NCBI GenBank assembly: GCA_900554465.1
Contig: USHF01000107.1
Span: 1-5,415 of the forward strand
DNA length: 5,415 nt
Direction of reading: 5' to 3'
Source of the DNA: an uncultured Collinsella sp.
Lineage (GTDB): Bacteria; Actinomycetota; Coriobacteriia; Coriobacteriales; Coriobacteriaceae
Position numbers and translations under genes: made by a program. This document shows positions 1-5,367 of this stretch, piece by piece (within the stretch, counting starts at the first letter, position 1; each line of letters starts with the position of its first letter). The notes below the pieces were generated by a model. The model ran no database searches. It was not told where the DNA came from and worked only from the letters and a program-made list of their open reading frames with translations.

Positions 1-40
1 GGATTAAATAATCATTCGGTACACAATGATTATTTAATCC
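1..40. repeat. Perfect 16-bp inverted repeat at the contig edge
   Basis: Bases 1-16 (GGATTAAATAATCATT) are the exact reverse complement of 25-40, separated by the 8-base loop CGGTACAC. The arms are very AT-rich in an otherwise high-GC window. The right arm runs directly into CCCCGTCCCAG, so the true palindrome may extend leftwards past base 1. It lies beyond the 3' end of the LysR gene and could act as a transcription end for that gene, but there is no clear T-run, so a repeat-element reading is preferred. Confidence 0.85.
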
Positions 41-89
41 CCGTCCCAGAAAAATCATCCTCGAAGTAACTAAAAGAGCCCCGTCCCAG
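39..89. repeat. Pair of 11-bp direct repeats CCCCGTCCCAG
   Basis: CCCCGTCCCAG occurs at 39-49 and again at 79-89, exactly 40 bases apart. The spacer holds no gene. On the minus strand they read CTGGGACGGGG just after the LysR stop codon. They resemble intergenic repeat units that I associate with Collinsella-type genomes. The two copies are seen directly; membership in a genome-wide repeat family is inference. Confidence 0.6.
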
Positions 90-94
90 GTGAG

Positions 95-973
95 CTAGGT
101 GAGAAGCTGGGCCATGGCGTTGACGAATTTTTTGACTTGGAGGGTGGGCTCGAGCGGATAGTGCAAAAAGACCGGCACCTCGCGGCCGCATAGGAACGGC
201 ACGCCCACAAAGGCCGGGTGCACGCCCGACCACGCTCCGCAGGTGAGCACCGCATCGCCCTTTTCCTCCGCTTCGTTAAAGAGCGCAAAGTCAAAGCTAT
301 CCACATCGATCACGTCCACGCCGCCGTCGGCCAAAAGGTCGATGCGCAGGCTGTCCATGGCGTCGTTGCCGTGGCGCAGTACGCGCAGACGCATACCCTC
401 CAAGTCGGCGACCGTAATGCGATTCTTGCGCGCCAGCGGGCTCGTGCGCGGCAGATCAATATAAAACGGCACGTTGACGATGCGGAGCTTCTGGCAGGCG
501 TCGCCCCAGCGCGGGGTCGAAAAACTCGACTGCACTACATCCACCTCTCGACCGAGGCTGCGCATGACGGATTCGCGCTCGTCATAGAGGTCGCTTACCG
601 GCACGATCTCAAATCGTAGCGACGGTTCCAGATCATGGATGCCCGACCACATCGACAGCGTCTGGCGCCCCGGGCACATCATCGACACGCCCAGGCGCAC
701 GGCACCGCCATCGCCCGCCGCGCGTCGGGCACGGCGTAGCGCGTCCTCGGACTGCCGCATGATCGAGCGCGCATCGTCCACCAGCAGAGCACCCGCCGGC
801 GTCACCTTGACGCCCGAGTGCGAGCGCTCGAACAACGTGATACCAAACTCGGCCTCAAATCCCGACACCTGTTTGACGAGCGCCGGAGTTGACACGCGCA
901 ATTTTGCCGCCGCACGCGAGAAGCTCCCCAGCTCCGCGGCGGCTGATATGGCCTCAAGTCGTCGATCGTACAC
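95..973 (-). CDS. LysR-family transcriptional regulator
   Basis: This is a DNA-binding regulator of the LysR type, probably controlling the divergent operon that starts at 1203. With the chosen start it has 292 residues, normal for the family. The N-terminal winged helix-turn-helix spans about residues 4-61, with the typical run GSFSRAAAKLRVSTPALVKQ (16-35) and then LFER (47-50) and TPAG (58-61). A linker helix and an effector-binding domain follow from about residue 88. The reading frame stays open up to an ATG at 1096, but the GTG at 971-973 is preferred. It places MYDRRLEAI at the usual LysR N-terminus and has GGGAG six bases upstream, while the 41 extra residues have no family resemblance and would cover the control region. 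Codon use is less biased than in the operon, as expected for a weakly expressed regulator. The effector is unknown. Confidence 0.93.
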   Translation of the reverse strand: MYDRRLEAISAAAELGSFSRAAAKLRVSTPALVKQVSGFEAEFGITLFERSHSGVKVTPAGALLVDDARSIMRQSEDALRRARRAAGDGGAVRLGVSMMCPGRQTLSMWSGIHDLEPSLRFEIVPVSDLYDERESVMRSLGREVDVVQSSFSTPRWGDACQKLRIVNVPFYIDLPRTSPLARKNRITVADLEGMRLRVLRHGNDAMDSLRIDLLADGGVDVIDVDSFDFALFNEAEEKGDAVLTCGAWSGVHPAFVGVPFLCGREVPVFLHYPLEPTLQVKKFVNAMAQLLT

Positions 974-979
974 GTCAAT

Positions 980-984
980 CTCCC
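980..984 (-). promoter_or_regulatory. Ribosome binding site deciding the LysR start
   Basis: On the minus strand GGGAG is followed by the six-base spacer ATTGAC and then GTG at 973-971. This is a good Shine-Dalgarno match at ideal distance and supports the GTG over the ATG codons at 1075 and 1096. Confidence 0.7.
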
Positions 985-1067
985 GTTTCCAGACGTATGG
1001 CCATGCACTGCCGAAGGGGTTTTGGCAGGTCACAGACTCAATTAAGGACACATCATCTTGCGAGCTA

Positions 1068-1082
1068 TAAACCATTGGTTTA
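1068..1082. promoter_or_regulatory. Perfect dyad, candidate LysR operator
   Basis: TAAACCA-T-TGGTTTA is a perfect 15-bp palindrome with 7-base arms, in the divergent region between the two gene starts. Its centre (1075) lies about 65 bases upstream of the transcription start predicted from the promoter at 1105-1133. That is the usual position of the LysR-family recognition site. It does not give the strict T-N11-A spacing of the consensus box (it is T-N13-A), so the assignment is inference. Confidence 0.5.
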
Positions 1083-1104
1083 CGCCATTCTAACAAATAT
1101 GCAA

Positions 1105-1133
1105 TTCACCTGCGCAAATGCAAAGCATACGAT
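1105..1133 (+). promoter_or_regulatory. Predicted promoter of the dehydrogenase-transporter operon
   Basis: A -35-like TTCACC (1105-1110) and a -10-like TACGAT (1128-1133) each match four of six consensus bases and are separated by the optimal 17 bases, giving a start near 1140. The spacer contains the small dyad ATGC-AAA-GCAT (1118-1128), and ACCTGCG occurs at 1108-1114 and 1135-1141, so regulator contacts here are plausible. The imperfect boxes fit a promoter that needs an activator. Confidence 0.5.
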
Positions 1134-1149
1134 AACCTGCGAAAACCAC

Positions 1150-1176
1150 GTGGGTCGATTAATGGGAACGACCCAC
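1150..1176 (+). promoter_or_regulatory. Leader hairpin or second operator dyad
   Basis: GTGGGTCG (1150-1157) pairs perfectly with CGACCCAC (1169-1176) around an 11-base loop. If transcription starts near 1140, this is a hairpin close to the 5' end of the operon mRNA. It ends two bases before GGGAGG (1178-1183) and 26 bases before the start codon at 1203. It may stabilise the mRNA, affect translation, or be a DNA operator; there is no T-run, so it is not an obvious terminator. Confidence 0.45.
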
Positions 1177-1202
1177 CGGGAGGCACAAGAAGGGAAGTTC
1201 CT

Positions 1203-2084
1203 ATGAGCAATTGGCTTAAGCTCGAGGGCGATGTCTGCGCCGTGACCGGCGCGCTCGGCGGTATGGGCGTCGAGATTTGCCGCGAGTTCGCCCGCAACGG
1301 CGCCAACGTCGTCTTGCTCGACCTAGACGAGGAGAAGGTCAAGGCAGCAGCCGCCGACCTCGCCGCCGAGTTTGGTATCCACGCCGAGGGCTACAAGATG
1401 AACGCCACCGACGAGGCCGAGGTTCAGGCTGCCGTCGACGCCACCATCGCCAACTTCGGCCGCGTCGACGTTCTCGTCAACACCGCCGGCATCCTGCGCT
1501 TCGCCGCCATGGAGGACCTGCCGCTAAGCGACTGGGAGCAGGTGCTCAACGTCAACCTCACCGGCTACTTCATCACCTCGCAGCGCTTTGGTCGCGAGAT
1601 GATCAAGGCCGGCCAGGGCCGCCTAGTGCACATCTCGACCGTTGCCAGCCACTCCCCCGAGACGTTCTCGGGCGTGTACAGCTCCACCAAGGCGGGCGTC
1701 AACATGATGTCCAAGATGCTCGCCGCCGAGTGGGGCCCCTACGGCGTCCGCTCCAACTGCGTCGAGCCCTGCTTTGTCAAGACACCCATGTCGGCAAGCT
1801 TTTACGCCGATCCCGAGGTCGAGAAGAGCCGCAGCCGCCTCATCGCCACGCGCCGCATCGGCGAGGTCAGCGATATCGCCAACGCCGTCATGTTCCTGGC
1901 GTCCAAGCGCTCGGACTTTACCACCGGCGACGCCATCAAGGTCGACGGCGGCTTCTCCAACATGATGGGCGACCTCACCGCCAAGCCCGGCGGCCGCCGC
2001 GCCTTTGCCGACAACTACCTCAAGAACAAGGGCGTCGAGCTCTGGTCCGATGAGTCCGGCGTCGCAAAGCCGACTGACCAGTAA
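1203..2084 (+). CDS. Classical short-chain dehydrogenase/reductase (SDR)
   Basis: This is a cytosolic NAD(P)-dependent oxidoreductase of 293 residues acting on a hydroxyl or keto group of an unknown substrate. Seen in the sequence: the cofactor motif TGALGGMG (15-22), Asp40 at the end of the second strand (suggesting NAD(H) preference), NTAG (93-96), Asn118, Tyr159 and Lys163 in YSSTK, and VDGGF (247-251) near the usual end of the fold. Counting 13 residues back from Tyr159, the catalytic Ser position is Thr146. A tail of about 40 residues after the core makes it longer than the usual 250 or so. The ATG has AAGGGA (1190-1195) at a good distance. It is the first gene of the operon, 84 bases before the transporter. 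The N-terminal NWLKLEG recalls polyol and sugar-phosphate SDRs, but the substrate cannot be assigned; sugar-acid, polyol or hydroxysteroid activity are all possible. Confidence 0.93.
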   Translation: MSNWLKLEGDVCAVTGALGGMGVEICREFARNGANVVLLDLDEEKVKAAAADLAAEFGIHAEGYKMNATDEAEVQAAVDATIANFGRVDVLVNTAGILRFAAMEDLPLSDWEQVLNVNLTGYFITSQRFGREMIKAGQGRLVHISTVASHSPETFSGVYSSTKAGVNMMSKMLAAEWGPYGVRSNCVEPCFVKTPMSASFYADPEVEKSRSRLIATRRIGEVSDIANAVMFLASKRSDFTTGDAIKVDGGFSNMMGDLTAKPGGRRAFADNYLKNKGVELWSDESGVAKPTDQ

Positions 2085-2107
2085 ACCAGCCCGGTAGAAA
2101 GGGGCGC

Positions 2108-2136
2108 GGGGCAAGCACCTCAGCGGCGTTTGCCCC
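2108..2136 (+). promoter_or_regulatory. Intercistronic hairpin
   Basis: GGGGCAA (2108-2114) pairs with TTGCCCC (2130-2136), and one G-T and one C-G pair extend the stem to nine. It sits between the SDR stop and the transporter start. C-rich sequence, not a T-run, follows it, so it is more likely an mRNA processing or stability element than a terminator. Confidence 0.45.
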
Positions 2137-2168
2137 TCCCCTCCCCCGTATCGATTAGAAAGAGTCCA

Positions 2169-3425
2169 ATGGCTTCCACCAACTCCAACAAGGGTCGCGC
2201 CGTCGTGCTTTCCGCCGCGTGCGTCACCATGTTCTTTATCAGCTCCATCGCGCTGTATTCCGTTGTGAGCAAGAACCTGCTCGCCGTCTACCCCGAGTGG
2301 TCCAGCGCACTTACCTGGGCTTTCCCGGTCTTCCAGACCATCATGGCCGTGACGGGCATCTTCGCCGGCCGCATCTCCGATAAGATCGGCCCGCGCAACG
2401 TCGTGATCGCTGCCGCCGTGTGCTACGGCGTGGGCTGGTTCATGTCCGGCACCGTCACCGAGCCGTGGCAGTTCTACCTGTGGTTCTCGCTCGTCGCCGC
2501 CATCGGCAACGGCCTAGGCTACAACCCCGCGCTCACCACCGGCCAAAAGTGGTTCATCGACAAAAAGGGCCTCGCCTCCGGCATCACCCTGGCCGCTTCG
2601 ACCGCCGGCCCCGCCGTGTTGTCCCCGGTGCTCGCCTCGCTGCTCATCCCGAGCCTGGGCATCTTTGGCGCCCTCAAGGCACTCGGCGTCATCTTCTTTG
2701 TGACGATCGCCGCCTCTGCCCTGTTCCTGAAGGCCCCCGAGGCCGGCTGGCTGCCCGAGGGCTTCGAGGCCCCCAAGGGCGGCGCGCATGCCGGCACCTT
2801 CGGCGACCTCACCCCGAGCGAGATGGTCAAGACCCCGCGCTTCTGGGTCCTCATCATCACCTTCGCCTTTGCCGCCACCGCCGGCACCCTGCTCGTGGGC
2901 AAGGTTGCCTCCATCGCCGCCGTCCAGCTCTTCGCCGACCCCACGAGCGCCGCGGCCGTCGCCCTCGGCGGTGTGGTGGTCTCCGTCAACACCTGCGCCA
3001 ACCTGGTCGGTCGTCTGTCCTTTGGCCAGATCATTGACAAGCTCGGCGCCTACAAGTCGCTGCTCATCAGCCTTGTCGTCACCATCGTCGCGCTCGTCAT
3101 CATGTCGATGAGCTTTACGCAGAGCATGTTCTTTGTGGCACTCGCCCTGCTCGGCTTTAGCTTTGGCGCCCTGCTCGTCATCTACCCGCCGCTCACCGGT
3201 GGTGCCTTTGGCACCAGCAACATCGGCGTCAACTACGGCATCATGTTTTTGGGCTACGCCGCTTCTACCTGGATCAGCCAGCCCATCACCGCCGTGCTGA
3301 ATCACGCCGAGGCCGGCAGCGCCGCCTACCAGCAGTCCTTCTACGGCGCCATCGTGATCGCCGCCATCGCCGTCGTGCTCACCGTCTACATGATGGTCTC
3401 CGACAGCAAGAAGAAGTCCGCCTAG
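2169..3425 (+). CDS. Major facilitator superfamily transporter, OFA-like
   Basis: This is a 418-residue inner-membrane carrier with about twelve hydrophobic segments in two halves. A more polar central loop spans about residues 188-222, and the C-terminus is lysine-rich. The loop motif GRISDKIGPR (67-76) and its weaker echo GRLSFGQIIDKLG (281-293) are typical of the superfamily. The stretch around KWF (127-129) with DKKGLASG (131-138), and the segment from YPP (339-341) to NYGIMF (355-360), resemble the oxalate/formate antiporter (OFA) family, which carries small carboxylates. It probably imports the substrate of the flanking dehydrogenases or exchanges it for a product. The frame is open from a TTG at 2130, but the ATG at 2169 is preferred because AGAAAG (2157-2162) precedes it, the extra residues look unrelated, and the TTG lies inside the hairpin. 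Substrate is not deducible. Confidence 0.92.
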   Translation: MASTNSNKGRAVVLSAACVTMFFISSIALYSVVSKNLLAVYPEWSSALTWAFPVFQTIMAVTGIFAGRISDKIGPRNVVIAAAVCYGVGWFMSGTVTEPWQFYLWFSLVAAIGNGLGYNPALTTGQKWFIDKKGLASGITLAASTAGPAVLSPVLASLLIPSLGIFGALKALGVIFFVTIAASALFLKAPEAGWLPEGFEAPKGGAHAGTFGDLTPSEMVKTPRFWVLIITFAFAATAGTLLVGKVASIAAVQLFADPTSAAAVALGGVVVSVNTCANLVGRLSFGQIIDKLGAYKSLLISLVVTIVALVIMSMSFTQSMFFVALALLGFSFGALLVIYPPLTGGAFGTSNIGVNYGIMFLGYAASTWISQPITAVLNHAEAGSAAYQQSFYGAIVIAAIAVVLTVYMMVSDSKKKSA

Positions 3426-3433
3426 TTTTACCG

Positions 3434-3464
3434 ATGCGACAAAGGGACAGTCCCTTTGTCGCAT
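3434..3464. repeat. 31-bp perfect palindromic repeat (REP-like)
   Basis: ATGCGACAAAGGGAC (3434-3448) and GTCCCTTTGTCGCAT (3450-3464) are perfect complements around a single A. The element fills nearly half of the 68-base gap between the transporter and the Gfo/Idh-type gene. Its core closely resembles palindromes I recall scattered between genes in Coriobacteriia and some Firmicutes, hence REP-like. With no T-run it is unlikely to stop transcription fully, but a stem this stable could protect upstream mRNA or lower expression of the last gene. Confidence 0.85.
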
Positions 3465-3493
3465 TCCACCGCCACCAGTATTAAGGAGTCGAA

Positions 3494-4534
3494 ATGTCTG
3501 AGCTCAACCCCGTCCGCATTGCCGTTATCGGCGCCGGCGCCATGGGCCGCAACCACATCCGCTTTGTCACCGAGGAGCCCGAGGCCGAGCTCGTCGCCAT
3601 CGCCGACGCCTTTGAGGGCGCCCGCGCCACGGCCGAGGCCGCCGGCGTGCCGTTTTACACCGATCCCGCCCAGATGATGGACGAGGTCAAGCCCGAGGCC
3701 GTCATCATCGCCACCCCCAACGACCTGCACCTGGGCGTTGCCCGCGAGGCCATCAAGCGCAACATCGTGCCGCTGGTCGAAAAGCCGATCTCCAACGATC
3801 TTGAGGATGCCCAGGCCTTCGCCGCCGAGGCCGAGACCGCCGGCGTGCCCGTGCTCGTGGGTCAGCACCGCCGCCACAACCCGTTTGTGAACAAGGCCAA
3901 GGAGATCATCGAGTCTGGCGAGCTGGGCAAGCTCACCGTGTCGAGCTTCCACTACATGATCTACAAGAACGACGAGTACTTCGATGTCGAGTGGCGCCGC
4001 AAAAAGGGTGCCGGCCCGATCCTGGTCAACCTGGTTCACGACGTCGACCTGCTCCGCTACCTGCTGGGCGAGCCCGTCGCCGTCCAGGGCATGCAGTCCA
4101 GCGCCGCCCGCGGCTTTGAGACCGAGGACTCCGCCGTGGTCAACGTTCGCTTTGCCGACGGAGCGCTCGCGAGCATGACCATCTCCGACGCCACCGCCAG
4201 CCCCTGGAACTGGGAGGCGACCGCCCGCGAGGATCCGCAGTACCGCCCCTTCGACGCCGACGCCTACTTCATCGGCGGCACAAAGGGCGCCCTGTCGCTG
4301 CCCCGCCTGCACCAGTTCTCTTACGACGGCGCCTCCAACTGGCACAAGCCGCTGCAGATGGAGATTCCGGCCGTGGACCCGGCACTGCCGCACAAGATGC
4401 AGCTCAAGCACTTTGTGAAGGTTGTCCGTCGCGAGGTCGAGCCCGTCGTGACCCCCGCCGATAACGTCAAGACGCTCACGCTGCTTAACGCCATCAAGGA
4501 GGCCGCCGAGACCGGTCAGCTCGTCGAGCTGTAA
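3494..4534 (+). CDS. Gfo/Idh/MocA-family NAD(P)-dependent oxidoreductase
   Basis: This 346-residue cytosolic enzyme belongs to the family of glucose-fructose oxidoreductase, inositol 2-dehydrogenase and MocA. The N-terminal Rossmann domain has GAGAMG (13-18), Asp38 after the second strand (NAD-type), ATPNDLH (73-79) and the family signature EKP (96-98) with Lys97. The C-terminal substrate domain carries GAGPILVNLVHDVDLLRYL (172-190), with the likely catalytic His182 and Asp185. The position four before the His is Val178, where many members have Asp; Asn179 lies beside it, a pattern I recall from a recognised subgroup. AAGGAG (3483-3488) lies five bases before the ATG. It is the last gene of the probable operon, behind a 31-bp palindrome and ahead of a strong terminator. 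It likely oxidises or reduces a sugar, sugar acid or cyclitol hydroxyl together with the SDR; the exact substrate is unknown. Confidence 0.93.
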   Translation: MSELNPVRIAVIGAGAMGRNHIRFVTEEPEAELVAIADAFEGARATAEAAGVPFYTDPAQMMDEVKPEAVIIATPNDLHLGVAREAIKRNIVPLVEKPISNDLEDAQAFAAEAETAGVPVLVGQHRRHNPFVNKAKEIIESGELGKLTVSSFHYMIYKNDEYFDVEWRRKKGAGPILVNLVHDVDLLRYLLGEPVAVQGMQSSAARGFETEDSAVVNVRFADGALASMTISDATASPWNWEATAREDPQYRPFDADAYFIGGTKGALSLPRLHQFSYDGASNWHKPLQMEIPAVDPALPHKMQLKHFVKVVRREVEPVVTPADNVKTLTLLNAIKEAAETGQLVEL

Positions 4535-4607
4535 TGCCTTAAGAGCGGCCGCGGCAGAAACCCCATGCCGAGTCCCTCGGTCCGCCACCAACAAGCCCCT
4601 CTTCTTT

Positions 4608-4645
4608 GCCCCGCGAGCAGCCTCCTGCCCGCGGGGCTTTTCTTT
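4608..4645 (+). terminator. Rho-independent terminator of the operon
   Basis: GCCCCGCG (4608-4615) pairs perfectly with CGCGGGGC (4630-4637), with a possible inner stem GCAG/CTGC in the loop. TTTTCTTT follows at once (4638-4645). It lies about 75 bases after the Gfo/Idh-type stop codon and separates the operon from tex. Confidence 0.85.
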
Positions 4646-4667
4646 GCAGCCGCGGCGCGCGGGCGGG

Positions 4668-4676
4668 TGGTAGACT
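4668..4676 (+). promoter_or_regulatory. Candidate extended -10 promoter of tex
   Basis: TGG-TAGACT has the extended -10 form (TG, one base, then a TATAAT-like hexamer matching four of six). It lies 44 bases before the tex start codon and after the upstream terminator. No convincing -35 box sits at the normal distance, which extended -10 promoters can tolerate. Confidence 0.4.
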
Positions 4677-4720
4677 GGGTGGCTCATGCACCTGTAACGT
4701 ACTCACAGACAGGAATTCCC

Positions 4721-5367
4721 ATGGATCTTATCGCCCAGCTCGCCCGCGAGCTCAACCTTAAGGCCGCCAACGTCGAGGCGGCCGTCAAGCTCATCGACGA
4801 GGGCAACACCATTCCCTTTATCTCGCGCTACCGCAAGGAAGCCACGGGCGGCATGGACGACGTCGCCCTGCGCGCCCTCGACGAGCGCCTGTCCTACCTG
4901 CGCAATCTTGAGCAGCGTAAAGAGGACGTCATTCTGCTTATCGACGCCCAGGGCAAACTCACGCCCGAACTCGAGCAGCAGATTTGCGAGGCCACGCAGC
5001 TCCAGCGTGTCGAGGACCTCTACAAGCCCTACCGCAAAAAGCGCATGACCCGCGCGCAGAAGGCCCGCGAGGCAGGCTTGGAGCCGCTCGCCAACATGAT
5101 CATCATGCAGGCATCCGCCAAGGGCAGCGCACTCGACGCCGCCGCGGCATACGTCAACGAGGAGGCCGGCTTCAACACGCCCGAGAAGGCGCTCGCCGGC
5201 GCCGCCGACATCGTGGCCGAGACGGTAGCCGAGGACCCGGAGAACGTCGCCGACCTGCGCTCCTTTACGCAAAACACTGCCGATATCGTCGTCGAGGCCA
5301 CCGACCCCGCCGAGAAGACCCCCTACGAGCCGTACTACAGCTATGACGAACCGCTGCGCCGTATACC
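4721..5367 (+). CDS. tex: Tex, S1-type RNA-binding transcription accessory protein (N-terminal part)
   Basis: Tex is a conserved cytosolic nucleic-acid-binding protein linked to transcription. The full protein is usually above 700 residues, with an N-terminal helical region, a YqgF-like nuclease fold, helix-hairpin-helix motifs and a C-terminal S1 domain. Only about 215 residues are present, all from the N-terminal region. IPFISRYRKEATGG (31-44), the ERLSYLRNLEQRK run (55-67) and EDLYKPYRKKRMTRA (98-112) with AREAGLEPLA (115-124) are strong family signatures. The genomic reading ends in RRIP, as expected where Tex proteins continue with IPSHR. The start ATG has AGGA six bases upstream. The 3' truncation is artificial: sequencing adapter begins at 5368 and the frame reads on through it without a stop. 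The gene appears independent of the upstream operon. Confidence 0.95.

Noticed and set aside
639..1070. Plus-strand open frame of 143 codons opposite the LysR gene
   Set aside because: The LysR helix-turn-helix on the other strand is clear; this frame has no recognisable domain and no convincing ribosome binding site.
1066..1097. Promoter for the LysR gene on the minus strand (TTGTTA with TTTATA)
   Set aside because: The spacing is 19 bases and other weak pairs are equally possible, so no single promoter can be supported.
2514..3464. Minus-strand open frame of 316 codons opposite the transporter gene
   Set aside because: The translated protein is repetitive Gly/Asp/Glu-rich sequence typical of the antisense frame of GC-rich genes, with no family motif.
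4545..4552. NotI site GCGGCCGC, and GAATTC/CCATGG next to the tex start (4713-4725), as signs of cloning vector
   Set aside because: Such sites occur by chance in GC-rich DNA, the sequence on both sides is normal gene context, and no other vector sequence is present.
4568..4580. Small hairpin CCGAG-TCC-CTCGG before the terminator
   Set aside because: Only five pairs with a three-base loop and no T-run; the strong terminator at 4608-4645 explains the transcript end.
3428..4687. Minus-strand open frame of 419 codons opposite the Gfo/Idh-type gene
   Set aside because: It mirrors a real gene with strong C-ending codon bias, its protein is low-complexity and rich in Gly, Val, Leu and Asp, and it runs across the palindrome and the terminator. 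It is a shadow of the plus-strand gene.
4703..5272. Minus-strand open frame of 189 codons opposite tex
   Set aside because: Antisense shadow of a well-recognised Tex N-terminus; no motif of its own.
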